Part shown: piece by piece, positions 17,701 through 26,178 of the stretch
Layout: the number at the start of each line of letters is the position of its first letter
Position numbering within the stretch: position 1 is the stretch's first letter
Origin: Arenimonas maotaiensis
Lineage (GTDB): Bacteria; Pseudomonadota; Gammaproteobacteria; Xanthomonadales; Xanthomonadaceae
Assembly: GCF_014638745.1 (NCBI RefSeq)
Contig: NZ_BMFO01000003.1
Span: 1 to 64,000, forward strand
Direction of reading: 5' to 3'
Length of the DNA stretch: 64,000 bases
Translations under genes and position numbers: made by a program
The notes under the pieces: model-generated
Told to the model about the DNA's origin: nothing
Seen by the model: the letters and a program-made list of their open reading frames with translations, nothing else
Databases searched by the model: none

Positions 17701-18240
17701 GCCGAGGTGCGCGCCGAAGAGGCCAGGCACACGCCGGACTACACCGGCGTCAGCGAGGCCGTGGCCAAGTACCTGTTCAAGCTGATGGCCTACAAGGACG
17801 AGTACGAGGTGGCGCGCCTGTACAGCAGCCCGGCGTTCCGCAGGCAGATCGAAGACACCTTCGAGGGCGACATCAAACTGCACCTGAACCTGGCGCCGCC
17901 GCTGTTCGCGAAAAAAGACGCCGACGGCCATCTGCTGAAGCGCGAGTTCGGCGCCTGGGCGCTGCCGCTGGTGCGCGGCCTGCGCCACCTGAAGTTCCTG
18001 CGCGGCACCGCGTTCGACGTGTTCGGCAAGACCGAAGAGCGCCGGATGGAACGCGCGCTGATCGCCGACTACATGCGCGACGTGCGCGCGGTGCTGGTCA
18101 AGCTGAGCGTGGCCAACCATGCCGACGCGGTGCGCTTCGCGCGCCTGCCCGAGCACATCCGCGGCTTCGGCCACGTCAAGGAACGGCACGTCGCCAAGGT
18201 CAAGGCGCAGTGGACGGAACTGCTGTCGAAGCTGGCCTGA
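14728..18240 (+). CDS. Indolepyruvate ferredoxin oxidoreductase family protein (fused)
   Basis: A 1170-residue fusion of the alpha and beta parts of indolepyruvate:ferredoxin oxidoreductase, which oxidatively decarboxylates aryl- or 2-oxoacids to acyl-CoA using thiamine diphosphate and Fe-S clusters. The N-terminal part has HTAGFISGYRGSPLGGFD and later CSGCPHNTST. The TPP-binding region includes GGIGCHYM and ILYNDAVAMTGGQPVDG. An iron-sulfur segment near residues 640-695 reads CEGCGDCGEASNC and CNKDFSCVKGFC. The gamma domain starts near residue 725 with GIGGTGVVTIGALLGMAA. The in vivo substrate of these long fused forms in aerobic proteobacteria is uncertain; aromatic or branched-chain oxoacids are likely. 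It is monocistronic, with a promoter before it and a terminator after it. Confidence 0.93.
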   Translation: MSPIAPHTASLDLDYTLDHKYSREQGRIYLSGVQALVRLPLMQQMRDRAAGQHTAGFISGYRGSPLGGFDLELWKAKKHLAASDVVFTPGLNEDLGATMVWGTQQTNLFQGAKYDGVFAMWYGKGPGVDRCGDVFKHGNAAGTSPLGGVLALAADDHACRSSTLPHGSELEFVSAMMPVLNPAGVQDILDMGLLGWAMSRYTGRWVGFKTIAETVESSASVNVDPHQLDIVIPTDFAMPAGGLNIRWPDPPLDQEMRLHQYAVDAAQAFARANRIDRTVIDSPKARLGIVTTGKSYLDVLQALENLGIDAAMASEIGIRVYKVGMTWPLEPIGIREFARGLEDIIVVEEKRSFIESQMKEYMFNWDVRPHVVGKYDEAGEWILPSTHELTPARIARVIAKRLGRFFRSDAIDDRLTFLAAKEKELAQPRAEFPRAAHYCSGCPHNTSTTVIEGSRALGGIGCHYMVTWMDRKTDTFTQMGGEGVTWCGQAPFTDEKHVFQNLGDGTYFHSGSLAIRQAVAAKVNITYKILYNDAVAMTGGQPVDGTLSVPDIAKQVRSEGVRTIVVLSDDIEKWSDRSIFPDGVEFFDRDELDSVSKRLRETPGTTVIIYDQTCAAEKRRRRKRGKMPDPAKRTVINPAVCEGCGDCGEASNCVSILPLETEFGRKREIDQSNCNKDFSCVKGFCPSFVTVTGGGLKKRKPNAAMDFDALPDPVFKTGLEQPWNILVTGIGGTGVVTIGALLGMAAHLENKGGSVLDQTGLAQKGGAVTTHVRIARDPSDIHAVRIAAGEADLVLGCDMVVVNDYWALSKIRAERSHVVLNDYQAMPGTFTRKPDMQFPANDIVAAVRTALDGREPLQLAGTELALALMGDAIATNLLMLGYAWQQGLVPLSLESILRAIELNGAAVEMNKKAFAWGRMAAHDPAAVQAAAGFGGGAKAVDFLDDAHAATELAFVGEGRLSRSLQDTVALRAKFLTEYQDAAYARRYTDFVAEVRAEEARHTPDYTGVSEAVAKYLFKLMAYKDEYEVARLYSSPAFRRQIEDTFEGDIKLHLNLAPPLFAKKDADGHLLKREFGAWALPLVRGLRHLKFLRGTAFDVFGKTEERRMERALIADYMRDVRAVLVKLSVANHADAVRFARLPEHIRGFGHVKERHVAKVKAQWTELLSKLA

Positions 18241-18260
18241 TCATCGCCCACCCACGCTGT

Positions 18261-18291
18261 ACGGAAAGCGCCCTGCCGGGCGCTTTTCCGT
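18261..18291 (+). terminator. Rho-independent terminator after the oxidoreductase gene
   Basis: ACGGAAAGCGCCC (18261-18273) pairs with GGGCGCTTTTCCGT (18278-18291) around a TGCC loop, with one bulged T. It lies 20 bases after the stop. A run of T within the 3' arm gives the usual weak RNA-DNA hybrid. Confidence 0.8.
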
Positions 18292-18353
18292 TTCGGGACC
18301 GGGCAAAATGCTATAGTCGAAACTTCCGACCGCCAACGCACGAGACATAGGGG

Positions 18354-21278
18354 ATGTCGAACCGCACACCGGAACCCGCCGCCGAGCATGCCGCCGTCCT
18401 GTTGGACAAACTGGTCCGGTTGGCCGAATGCGGCAGTTCACAGGACATCCTGACGCTGCTGGCGGCCGAAGTGCGGCAGAACGGGCAGTATGCCGCCGCG
18501 CGCCTGCTGGTGCGCGACGACGAAGGGCGCTTCATGCCCTGCCACGACCACGACCCGCCGCCGGCATTGGACTGGCTGACGGCCCTGCCGGATCCGCCCG
18601 GCGTGGCCGCCCGCGACGACGGCCGCGAACTGGTGGTCAGCCTGAGCCGCACGCGGCCGACCCTGCTGTGGGCGGCCTTGCGCGAACCGGCCGAGCGCGC
18701 CGCGTTCCTGGTGCCACTGAGCGTGCTGCTGCACGCCGCCGGCCGGCAGCTCGAGCACGCCTACGCCTTCGAATCGCTGCAGGCCGCGCTGACCCGGCAG
18801 GAGCATTCCGAGCGCCTGCAGCGCGCGCTGTTCGACATCGCCGACCTGGCCGGCGCCGACCTGGCGATGTCCGACATGCTGCGCCGCATCCACGCCATCG
18901 TCGGCACGCTGATGTACGCCGAGAACTTCTTCATCGTCCGGCACTATCCGGAAAGCGGCTGGATCCGTTTCCTGTACTACGTCGACGCGGTCGACGACGA
19001 CCCGCCGGCGCCGGATTTCGAGATCCCGATGCGGGCGGTCGAACACAGCCTGACCTGGCACCTGCTGCACGGCGGGCGCGCGCTGATGGGCAGCAGCGAG
19101 GACCTGCGCCACAAGATCGAAGGCCCGGTGAAGGTGATCGGGCCCGACAGCTTCGACTGGCTCGGCGTGCCGATGCTGCGCGAAGGCCGGGTCGAAGGCG
19201 GTCTGGTGGTGCAGCGCTACGAGCCCGGCACGCGCTTCACCGAAGAGGACCGGGCGGTGCTGGAATTCGTCGGCAGCCACATCCTGACCGCGCTCGAACG
19301 CAGGGAAAGTAAAGACGCGCTGGAGAACCGCGTGCGCGTGCGCACCGCCGAGCTGGCCCAGGCCAATGCGGTGCTGACCGACGAGATCGAAGAGCGCGAG
19401 CGCGCCGAGAAGCTGCAGGCCGCGCTGTTCCAGATCGCCCAGCTGGCCGGCGCCGACATCGACCAGGACGCGTTCTACCGGCGCGTGCACGCCGTGGTCG
19501 GCGAGCTGGTGGACGCGCGCAATTTCTTCATCGCGCTGCTGTCGGAGGACGGCGCCCAGCTGGAATTCCCGTACTACGTGGACGAAACCGGCGGCGAAGC
19601 GCTGCGCACGCGCCCGCTCGGCCGCGGCTTCAGCGAATACGTAATCCGCAGCCGGAACCCGCTGCGCGGCACCAAGACCGAACTGCAGGGCCTGATCGAT
19701 TCCGGCGAGGTGGTGCCGGTGGCCAATGGCCTGCCGTCCGAGCACTGGCTGGGCGTGCCGCTGTTCGTCGGCGAGGAGGTCATCGGCTTGATCGTGGTGC
19801 AGAGCTATACCGCCGACACCGCCTACGAGCCGGCCGACCAGGAGCTGCTCGGCTTCGTCGCCTCGCAGATCGCCAACAGCCTGGACCGCCGGCGCCAGGC
19901 CGAACTGCTGCGGCGCGCCAACGCCGACCTGGAACGGCGCGTGGAGGAGCGCACGCGCGAGCTGCGCGAGGAGATCCGCATGCGCGAAAGCATGCAGGAG
20001 CAGCTCAAGCACCAGGTGATGCACGACGCGCTGACCGGACTGCCCAACCGCGGCTACCTGCGCGACCGGCTGGAACGCCTGCTGGCGCGGCTGAAGCGCG
20101 AGCCCGGCCACCGTTTCGCGCTGCTGTACCTGGACGTCGACCGCTTCAAGGTCATCAACGACAGCCTGGGCCATCTGTCCGGCGACGAGGTGCTGAAGGA
20201 GGTCTCGCGCCGGCTGCTGGTCTGCCTGCGCGCGCAGGACATCGCCGCGCGCCTGTCCGGCGACGAGTTCTGCATCCTGCTCGAGGAGATCGACGTGCCG
20301 ACCGCGGTGCGCGTGGCCGAACGCGTGATCAAGACCGTGGCCGAACCGGTGCGCGTGGCCGGCAAGACCCTGGAGCCCTCGATCAGCATCGGCATCGCCG
20401 TGTCCAACGCCGAGTACCACACCGCCGACGAGGTGCTGCGCGACGCCGACATGGCGCTGTACCGCGCCAAGGAGACCGGCCGCCACCGCGTGGTGCTGTT
20501 CGACGAATGCCTGCAGAAACGCGCGGTGGACGTGCTGCTGCTGGAAAGCGAACTGCGCACGGCGCTGGCCGAGGACCAGTTCCTGCCGTATTTCCAGCCG
20601 ATCGTACGGCTCGACAGCGGCGCCGTGGTCGGCTACGAGGCGCTGCTGCGCTGGCAGCATCCCACGCGCGGGCTGCTCGGCCCCGGCGAATTCCTGAGCG
20701 TGGCCGAGGAATGCGGCCTGATCGAGGCCATCGACTGGCGCATGTTCGAGCTCAGCTGCAAGCAGGCCGCCGTGCTGTGCGCGGGCGGCGGCCACATCAA
20801 CATCAACGTCTCGGCCCGCCACCTGCGCCGGCCGGACCTGCACGAGCGGCTGATGGAGCTGCTGCGCGCCAACGGCCTGAACGGCTCGCAGCTGATGGTG
20901 GAAGTGACCGAGGGCATGCTGCTGGAGCAGCCGGAGCTGGTGCGCGCCACGCTGGAGAAGCTGGCCGCCGACGGCGTGCACGCCGCGCTCGACGACTTCG
21001 GCACCGGCTATTCCTCGCTGAGCTACCTGCACACCTTCCCGCTGCGGGTACTGAAGCTGGACCGCAGCTTCGTGACCGAACTGGACCGCGACGGCCGCGG
21101 CAACAGCACGGCGGTGGTGACCGCGGTGGTGCAGCTGGCGCGCGCGCTGGGCATGGAAGTCATCGCCGAGGGCATCGAAACCGAATACCAGCGCGACGCG
21201 ATCACCGCCATGGGCTGCTGGCTGGGCCAGGGCTATCTGCTGGCGCGGCCGGCGCCGATGGCGCACTGGCTGAAATGA
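18354..21278 (+). CDS. GAF-GAF-GGDEF-EAL cyclic-di-GMP protein
   Basis: A 974-residue cytoplasmic signalling protein. It has two GAF sensor modules (about residues 150-315 and 345-510; AENFFIVRHYPESGWIRFLYYVD and RNFFIALLSEDGAQLEFPYYVD are parallel segments). Each is followed by an alpha-helical linker. Then comes a diguanylate-cyclase domain with SGDEF at 635-639 and an inhibitory I-site RAQD just upstream. The last part is a phosphodiesterase domain with EAL at 762-764, INVSARHLRRPDL, DDFGTGYSSL and AEGIET. All key residues of both catalytic domains appear present, so it may make or destroy c-di-GMP. The first Gly of GGDEF is Ser, which is tolerated in active enzymes. The GAF ligand is unknown. 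It is monocistronic. Confidence 0.94.
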   Translation: MSNRTPEPAAEHAAVLLDKLVRLAECGSSQDILTLLAAEVRQNGQYAAARLLVRDDEGRFMPCHDHDPPPALDWLTALPDPPGVAARDDGRELVVSLSRTRPTLLWAALREPAERAAFLVPLSVLLHAAGRQLEHAYAFESLQAALTRQEHSERLQRALFDIADLAGADLAMSDMLRRIHAIVGTLMYAENFFIVRHYPESGWIRFLYYVDAVDDDPPAPDFEIPMRAVEHSLTWHLLHGGRALMGSSEDLRHKIEGPVKVIGPDSFDWLGVPMLREGRVEGGLVVQRYEPGTRFTEEDRAVLEFVGSHILTALERRESKDALENRVRVRTAELAQANAVLTDEIEERERAEKLQAALFQIAQLAGADIDQDAFYRRVHAVVGELVDARNFFIALLSEDGAQLEFPYYVDETGGEALRTRPLGRGFSEYVIRSRNPLRGTKTELQGLIDSGEVVPVANGLPSEHWLGVPLFVGEEVIGLIVVQSYTADTAYEPADQELLGFVASQIANSLDRRRQAELLRRANADLERRVEERTRELREEIRMRESMQEQLKHQVMHDALTGLPNRGYLRDRLERLLARLKREPGHRFALLYLDVDRFKVINDSLGHLSGDEVLKEVSRRLLVCLRAQDIAARLSGDEFCILLEEIDVPTAVRVAERVIKTVAEPVRVAGKTLEPSISIGIAVSNAEYHTADEVLRDADMALYRAKETGRHRVVLFDECLQKRAVDVLLLESELRTALAEDQFLPYFQPIVRLDSGAVVGYEALLRWQHPTRGLLGPGEFLSVAEECGLIEAIDWRMFELSCKQAAVLCAGGGHININVSARHLRRPDLHERLMELLRANGLNGSQLMVEVTEGMLLEQPELVRATLEKLAADGVHAALDDFGTGYSSLSYLHTFPLRVLKLDRSFVTELDRDGRGNSTAVVTAVVQLARALGMEVIAEGIETEYQRDAITAMGCWLGQGYLLARPAPMAHWLK

Positions 21279-21279
21279 A

Positions 21280-21305
21280 ATAGGGTGCGCTATAGCACAC
21301 CCTAT
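21280..21305. terminator. Bidirectional stem-loop between convergent genes
   Basis: ATAGGGTG (21280-21287) pairs with CACCCTAT (21298-21305), and the loop contains the self-complementary GCTATAGC. It begins just after the GGDEF-EAL stop and lies before the end of the convergent gene at 21311. No long T-run follows, so the terminator role is inferred from position. Confidence 0.5.
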
Positions 21306-21310
21306 GAAAT

Positions 21311-21655
21311 TTAAACTCCATGCATTAGGCGGATTGATACTGCAAAAAGCGGAAGAAACATAACCAGTGCAATAACCGCCAAACATCCTGAGCCTTTACC
21401 CCGATTACTGCTATAGCTTTCACGCTCATGTCGAGGACGGTCTTGAAGCCATTTCATATGGCAAGACTGACAAAAAAATTTGGTTTTTCCATTGCGCCAT
21501 GCCTCTGATGTCCGATCACTGTGCATGGAGAAAGAACGGCATCGTGCACATTTAAAAGATTTTTGAGGCGGCTTTCTTTTCGGAATCAACTTGGTCAGGA
21601 TTGAAAAACCAACAAATACAACCACTACGATTCCGAAAATCATTTCAGGGCTCAT
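21311..21655 (-). CDS. Small membrane protein with zinc-ribbon-like loop
   Basis: A 114-residue protein of unusual layout. An N-terminal membrane helix (IFGIVVVVFVGFSILTKL, residues 6-23) is followed by a basic linker, then four cysteines in CARC...CQSC spacing (about residues 36-70) that look like a zinc ribbon. A second membrane helix (CLAVIALVMFLPLFAVSI) lies near the C-terminus. I do not recognise the family. The gene and its 5' flank are visibly richer in A and T than the neighbours, suggesting acquired DNA. It is convergent with the GGDEF-EAL gene; its upstream region (21656-21755) is AT-rich and may hold its promoter. Confidence 0.65.
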   Translation of the reverse strand: MSPEMIFGIVVVVFVGFSILTKLIPKRKPPQKSFKCARCRSFSMHSDRTSEAWRNGKTKFFCQSCHMKWLQDRPRHERESYSSNRGKGSGCLAVIALVMFLPLFAVSIRLMHGV

Positions 21656-21755
21656 AAGCGAACCTACTTATACCTAACGGATATTGAGATATGAATAGGT
21701 CATTTAATCCTCTCAATCGCCTCGGGTCTATAAGAGTATTTCTTGGGTCCAAGCG

Positions 21756-21785
21756 CAAAAACGCCCCCCGATCGGGGGCGTTTTC
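21756..21785 (-). terminator. Terminator of the folE transcript
   Basis: AAAAACGCCCCC and GGGGGCGTTTT form a strong hairpin around a CGATC loop, with A- and T-runs on either side, so it can work in both directions. It lies about 25 bases after the folE stop and upstream of the small membrane-protein gene. Confidence 0.85.
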
Positions 21786-21808
21786 GTTACGACGGACTCA
21801 GCGGCGCT

Positions 21809-22408
21809 TTACTTGATGCCCACGCACTGCAGGAATTCGGCGCGGGTGCGGGCGTCCTCGCGGAAGCTGCCCAACAGCTTGCTGGTGACCATGCTGACGC
21901 CGGTCTTGTGCACGCCGCGGGTGGTCATGCACTCGTGCTTGGCCACGATTACCACGCCCACGCCCTTGGGCTTGAGCACGTTCTGGATGCAGTTGGCGAT
22001 CTGCGCGGTCATCTTCTCCTGCACCTGCAGGCGCTTGGCGTAGGCTTCCACCACCCGCGCCAGCTTGCTGATGCCGACCACACGGCCGTTCGGGATGTAG
22101 CCCACGTGCGCCACGCCGATGATCGGCGCCATGTGGTGCTCGCAGTGCGATTCGAACTCGATGTCGCGCAGGATCACCATCTCGTCGTAGCCTTCCACTT
22201 CCTCGAAGGTGCGCTTCAGGTAGTCCTCCGGCTTCATGGCGTAGCCGCCGAACCATTCCTTGTAGGCCTTGGCCACGCGCTTGGGCGTATCGATCAGGCC
22301 TTCGCGCGCGGGGTTGTCGCCGGCCCAGCGCAGCAGCAGGCGGATGGCGTCTTCGGCCTGGGCCTGGCTGACGGCGGGCGTTTTGGCGGCGGTTTTCTTG
22401 GCGGCCAT
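21809..22408 (-). CDS. folE: GTP cyclohydrolase I
   Basis: A 199-residue enzyme that converts GTP to 7,8-dihydroneopterin triphosphate, the first step to folate and tetrahydropterin. [16 protein letters not shown] carries the zinc ligands Cys and His, and [11 protein letters not shown] supplies the third ligand Cys and the active-site region. [23 protein letters not shown] is the most conserved helix-turn. The Ala/Lys-rich first 12 residues are probably disordered. Tetrahydropterin is also the cofactor of PhhA, encoded at 29334. The MFS gene ends 14 bases upstream on the same strand. Confidence 0.96.
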   Translation of the reverse strand: MAAKKTAAKTPAVSQAQAEDAIRLLLRWAGDNPAREGLIDTPKRVAKAYKEWFGGYAMKPEDYLKRTFEEVEGYDEMVILRDIEFESHCEHHMAPIIGVAHVGYIPNGRVVGISKLARVVEAYAKRLQVQEKMTAQIANCIQNVLKPKGVGVVIVAKHECMTTRGVHKTGVSMVTSKLLGSFREDARTRAEFLQCVGIK

Positions 22409-22422
22409 GGCTGGCTCCTCGG

Positions 22423-23688
22423 TTAAGTCGTTTCAGTATGCGCCTGCGGCCGTGAAGGCCGCATCCACAGGGTGATCAGGTACACCGCCACGAGCGCGGC
22501 GCCCAGCAGCAGCGCGGCCAGCAGGAACGGCGCGCCGGGCAGATGCAGCGGCCCGTGCGCGGCGATGCCGAACGCGAACAGATGGGTGAACAGCAGCGGC
22601 GCGGCGATGCCGGCCAGGCTGTTCATCGAGGCCACCGCGCCCTGCAGGCGGCCCTGTTCGTCGGCGTGCACCTGGCGGGTGATGATGGCCTGCACCGACG
22701 GGCCGGCCAGGCCCCACAGCGCCATCAGCGGAAACGCCGGCAAGGTCAGCAGGCCGCTCGGCGCCAGACCCAGCCAGGCGAAGCCGAGCAGGCCGCAGGC
22801 GAAGCCGACCAGCGCCGCGCGGCGTTCGCCGATCTTCGGCACCAGGCGGCGGATCAGCAAGGCCTGCACCAACACGTTGCACACGCCCACGCCGGCCAGC
22901 ACCAGGCCCACCTGCTGCGGATTCCAGCCGTAGCGGTAACCGCCGTACAGCACGAACACGCTGGGCAGCACGAAGTGCGCGAACTGGCTGAGCAGCACCA
23001 CGCCGAGCAGGCCGAGCACCGAGCGGTAATGGCGCAACAGCAGCAGCGCGCCGACGGGGTTGGCGCGGCGGAGGTCGAAACGCGGACTGCGTTTCTCCGG
23101 CGGAAGCGATTCCGGCAACACCAGCAGGCCATACAGGAAATTGAGCATCGCCAGGCCGGAGGCGATCCAGAACGGCAGGCGCAGGTCGATGCCGCCGAGC
23201 AGGCCGCCCAGCGCCGGACCGATGACGAAGCCGACGCCGAACGCCGCGCCGAGCAGGCCGAAGGCGGCGGCGCGCTTTTCCGGCGGGGTCACGTCGGCCA
23301 GGTAGGCGTTGGCGGTGCTGAAACTGGCCGAGGTCAACGCCGAGACCACGCGGCCGATGAAGAACATCGGCAGGGTCTGCGCCAGCGCCATGAACGCGAA
23401 GTCGACCGCCAACCCGAAACAGGAGATCAGGATCACCCGGCGCCGGCCGAAGCGGTCGGACAGCGCGCCCAGCACCGGCGCGGCCAGGAACTGGATGGCC
23501 GAGAACGCCAGGCTGAACCAGCCGGACACGATCGCGGCGCGCCCGAAATCGAAGCCGCCGACGTGCATGATCAGGTTCGGCAGCACCGGGATGATCAGGC
23601 CAAAGGCCAATACGTCGATCAGCACGGTGAAGAACACGAAGATCAGGGCCGCGCGGCGGGCCGGCGCGGCGGTGGCGGTATCGGTCAT
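22423..23688 (-). CDS. MFS transporter, TCR/Tet family
   Basis: A 421-residue protein with 12 hydrophobic segments. [17 protein letters not shown] in helix 1 and [16 protein letters not shown] in the 2-3 loop match the tetracycline-resistance (TetA) branch of drug:proton antiporters. [43 protein letters not shown] contains the antiporter motif of helix 5. Chromosomal members without a linked TetR are common, and the substrate should not be assumed to be tetracycline. No regulator gene is adjacent. It precedes folE in the same direction with 14 bases between them and lies 9 bases after the L,D-transpeptidase gene is taken into account on the other side. Confidence 0.88.
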   Translation of the reverse strand: MTDTATAAPARRAALIFVFFTVLIDVLAFGLIIPVLPNLIMHVGGFDFGRAAIVSGWFSLAFSAIQFLAAPVLGALSDRFGRRRVILISCFGLAVDFAFMALAQTLPMFFIGRVVSALTSASFSTANAYLADVTPPEKRAAAFGLLGAAFGVGFVIGPALGGLLGGIDLRLPFWIASGLAMLNFLYGLLVLPESLPPEKRSPRFDLRRANPVGALLLLRHYRSVLGLLGVVLLSQFAHFVLPSVFVLYGGYRYGWNPQQVGLVLAGVGVCNVLVQALLIRRLVPKIGERRAALVGFACGLLGFAWLGLAPSGLLTLPAFPLMALWGLAGPSVQAIITRQVHADEQGRLQGAVASMNSLAGIAAPLLFTHLFAFGIAAHGPLHLPGAPFLLAALLLGAALVAVYLITLWMRPSRPQAHTETT

Positions 23689-23697
23689 CCGGCGTCC

Positions 23698-24753
23698 TTA
23701 ACGGGTCGGTCCGTCGAAGTGGCTGTCGTCGCTCTCGTCGGACAGCACGGTCATGCCCTTGCCGTCGTTGGCGCGGCTCAGGTGTTCGTCGGTCAGCAGC
23801 AGGGTGCTGCCGGGCTTGAGCTCGCGGTACACCCGCTTGGCGAAATCGACCGGCAATGCGATGCGTGCCACCGCCTCGTAATCCAGGCCCTTGGCCGGCG
23901 AACCGGCGGGGGCGTCGCTGCCCGGCAGCGGAATCGCCAGCCAATTCAGCGCCGGCAGATCCGGCACCAGCCGGCTGGGCGTGCCGGCGTCGCCGTCCAG
24001 CACCACGTACGCCTGATTGCCGAACGGCGCGTCGCCGACGATGCCGATCTTGGCGCGCCCGATCTCGATGCCGTTGCGCAGCACGATCACACGCTGGTCC
24101 TTGGTGCTGACCAACACGGTCATCGGGCCGAACTCGGATTTCTCCGGCTGCCAGCGGTAGGCCTCGAACAGCGACAGGTTGGGCACCTGCACCGGACGGC
24201 CCTTGGCGTCCATGGGCTGCACCAGCACTTTCGGGTCGACCACGTTCTCCGGCACCGCCTCGGCGTCGCGCGTCACCACCACGGTCATGCCCAGGCTGGT
24301 CTCGGCGAACAGGCGCCGGGCGAAGCCGTCCGGCATGCGGATGCAGCCGTGCGAAGCCGGGTAGCCGGGATCGCGGCCGCTATGCAGGGCCACGCCGTCC
24401 CAGGTCAGCCGTTGCATGTAAGGCATCGGCGCGTCGTCGTACAGGTTGGACTTGTGGTCCTTGTTCTTCTGCAGGATGGTGAACACGCCGGTCGGCGTTT
24501 CGTGGCCCTTTTTGCCGGTGCTGACGCTGGTGACGCCGACGCGCACGCCGTTGCGGTACAGGTAGGCCTTCTGCTGCGCGATGCTGACCACCAGCAGCAT
24601 CGGGCCTTCCGGCGCGGCCTCGGCGTACCAGATCCACTCGCCGGGCTTAATCGCCTCGATCGGCGTGCCGACCGGCAGCGATTCCTTGGCGCCCTGCGCA
24701 TGCGCGCTGCCGAAGACGGCGGACAGCATGGCGGCGAGCAGAATGCGGCGCAT
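23698..24753 (-). CDS. Periplasmic L,D-transpeptidase (YkuD domain)
   Basis: A 351-residue exported enzyme of the L,D-transpeptidase family, which makes 3-3 peptidoglycan crosslinks or attaches proteins to the wall. MRRILLAAMLSAVFGSAHAQ is the signal peptide, which fixes the start at 24753 although the frame remains open far upstream. The catalytic region is HSGRDPGYPASHGCIRMP with His124 and nucleophile Cys137. The domain starts near LLVVSIAQQKAYLYRNG (residue 53). The C-terminal 170 residues include a second stretch with a similar beginning (MTVLVSTKDQRVIVLRNG) but no catalytic Cys, so it may be a degenerate repeat. It follows the rlmI-type gene after 5 bases and likely shares its transcript. 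Confidence 0.92.
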   Translation of the reverse strand: MRRILLAAMLSAVFGSAHAQGAKESLPVGTPIEAIKPGEWIWYAEAAPEGPMLLVVSIAQQKAYLYRNGVRVGVTSVSTGKKGHETPTGVFTILQKNKDHKSNLYDDAPMPYMQRLTWDGVALHSGRDPGYPASHGCIRMPDGFARRLFAETSLGMTVVVTRDAEAVPENVVDPKVLVQPMDAKGRPVQVPNLSLFEAYRWQPEKSEFGPMTVLVSTKDQRVIVLRNGIEIGRAKIGIVGDAPFGNQAYVVLDGDAGTPSRLVPDLPALNWLAIPLPGSDAPAGSPAKGLDYEAVARIALPVDFAKRVYRELKPGSTLLLTDEHLSRANDGKGMTVLSDESDDSHFDGPTR

Positions 24754-24758
24754 GGCGG

Positions 24759-25931
24759 TCAGAACACCCGGCAGAACACGGCCTTCAGGTAACGGCTTTC
24801 CTTGACATGCGCCATCACCGGATGGTCGGCGCCGGCGCCGGCCACTTTCAGGATCTGCACCTGGCGGCCGGCGAAGAACGCGGCGCGGCGGATCATGTCG
24901 AGGAACTCCTCTTCGCCGACCAGGCCGGTGCACGAGCAGGTCAGCAGGATGCCGCCGGGCTTGACCACCGACATCGCCAGCTTGTTCATGTCGTTGTACT
25001 TCTTCAGCGCCGAAATGACCTGCTCGCGGTCGCGGGTCAGCTTGGCCGGATCCAGGATCACCACGTCCCACTCGTCGCCGCGGGCGGCGGCGTCGCGCAG
25101 GTACGGGAACAGGTCGGACTGGGTGAACTTGACCTTGGCGTCGTTGAGGTAGGCGTTCTTGCGCGCGATCTCCAGGATCTCCTCGTCGAGATCGATGCCG
25201 GTGACCTCGGAGGCGCCGCCGCGGGCCTTGGCGTAGATCGCGAAGCCGCCGGAGTTGCAGCAGATGTCGAGCACGGTCTTGCCTTCGCACAGACGCGCCA
25301 GGTATTCGCGGTTGTCGCGCTGGTCGGCGAAGAAGCCGGTCTTGTGGCCCGAACCGGGGCTGGCGCGGAACTTCAGGCCGTATTCGGTGATCACGCTCGG
25401 CTCGGGCGCCTCCGGCGCGCGGAAGTCGAAGCTTTCCTGCTTCTGCACGTGCTCTTCGGCGAAGGCGTAGAACCGGCAGCCGGGGAACTGCGCGCGCAGT
25501 GCCGAGTAGATCCACTCGCGGTGGCGGAACGCGCCGGCCGAGAAGAACTCGACCACCAGCAGGTCGCCGTAGCGGTCCACCACCAGGCCGGACAGGCCGT
25601 CGCCTTCGGAATGCACCACGCGCCAGCCGTCGGAGACGCTGTCGAGCTTCAGCACCTCGCGGCGCAACGACACCGCCTCGGCGATGCGGCGATGGAAGAA
25701 ATCCTCGTCGACCGCTTCCTCGAAGTCTTCGGTCAGCACCCGCAGGGCGATGCGCGAATGGCCGTTGTAGAAGCCGCGGCCGACCCAGTGCTCGGTGGCG
25801 TCGACGATGTCGACGATGCTGCCGGGGCGCGGCTTGACCTCGGGCTTTTCCACCATTTTCTGGAAAATCCAGGGATGGTTGGACTTGCGCTCGATCTTCA
25901 GGCGCACTACGGGCAGTTGTTGGGAATTCAT
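24759..25931 (-). CDS. rlmI: Class I SAM rRNA methyltransferase, RlmI type
   Basis: A 390-residue protein with an N-terminal PUA domain (KSNHPWIFQKMVEK) and a C-terminal Rossmann methyltransferase. TVLDICCNSGGFAIYAKARGG is the SAM-binding motif, VTGIDLDEEILEIARKNAYLN follows, and GILLTCSCTGLV carries the catalytic Cys. The family makes 5-methylcytidine in 23S rRNA (C1962 in E. coli). Motif IV reads DPAKL where DPPKF is common. It is the first gene of a leftward unit that continues into the L,D-transpeptidase. No clear ribosome-binding site is seen. A structured intergenic region lies upstream. Confidence 0.9.
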   Translation of the reverse strand: MNSQQLPVVRLKIERKSNHPWIFQKMVEKPEVKPRPGSIVDIVDATEHWVGRGFYNGHSRIALRVLTEDFEEAVDEDFFHRRIAEAVSLRREVLKLDSVSDGWRVVHSEGDGLSGLVVDRYGDLLVVEFFSAGAFRHREWIYSALRAQFPGCRFYAFAEEHVQKQESFDFRAPEAPEPSVITEYGLKFRASPGSGHKTGFFADQRDNREYLARLCEGKTVLDICCNSGGFAIYAKARGGASEVTGIDLDEEILEIARKNAYLNDAKVKFTQSDLFPYLRDAAARGDEWDVVILDPAKLTRDREQVISALKKYNDMNKLAMSVVKPGGILLTCSCTGLVGEEEFLDMIRRAAFFAGRQVQILKVAGAGADHPVMAHVKESRYLKAVFCRVF

Positions 25932-25986
25932 GGGCGTATTGTAAGCCCAAACGGCGCGGGGCCGGCGGCGGTGCGCCTAAAGAGTC

Positions 25987-26090
25987 CGTGAGGGGGGCCG
26001 GCTAGGGGGGTGCCAACCGCCCCTCACGTTCTCAGGGGAAAGACCAGTGGGGGACGACCGACCGCTTTCAGTTAGCCGGCCACCCCCCAC
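25987..26090. other. Intergenic region with two strong stem-loops
   Basis: CGTGAGGGG (25987-25995) pairs with CCCCTCACG (26020-26028), and GTGGGGG (26047-26053) pairs with CCCCCAC (26084-26090). The whole stretch 25950-26120 is full of G- and C-runs and has no open frame of interest. Neither stem is followed by a T-run. It lies between the 3' end of the response-regulator gene and the start of rlmI, both read leftward. It could be a leader structure of rlmI, a small RNA or an extragenic repeat. Confidence 0.4.
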
Positions 26091-26178
26091 GTAGGGGACT
26101 GGAGGCACCGCGCGCGATGCCATGGACCCACTGTACGCAGGTTCATGGAGATGTGTGGTAACCGTGTGTAACGGAGGC

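Noticed and set aside
18438-21386. Minus-strand open frame of about 980 codons opposite the GGDEF-EAL gene
   Set aside because: It is the antisense shadow of a gene with complete catalytic motifs.
22543-24792. Plus-strand open frame of about 750 codons
   Set aside because: It runs antisense to two recognised genes (MFS transporter and L,D-transpeptidase) and has no domain pattern.
24754-25950. N-terminal extension of the L,D-transpeptidase frame by about 400 codons
   Set aside because: It overlaps rlmI in another frame and lacks motifs; the signal peptide at 24753 marks the true start.
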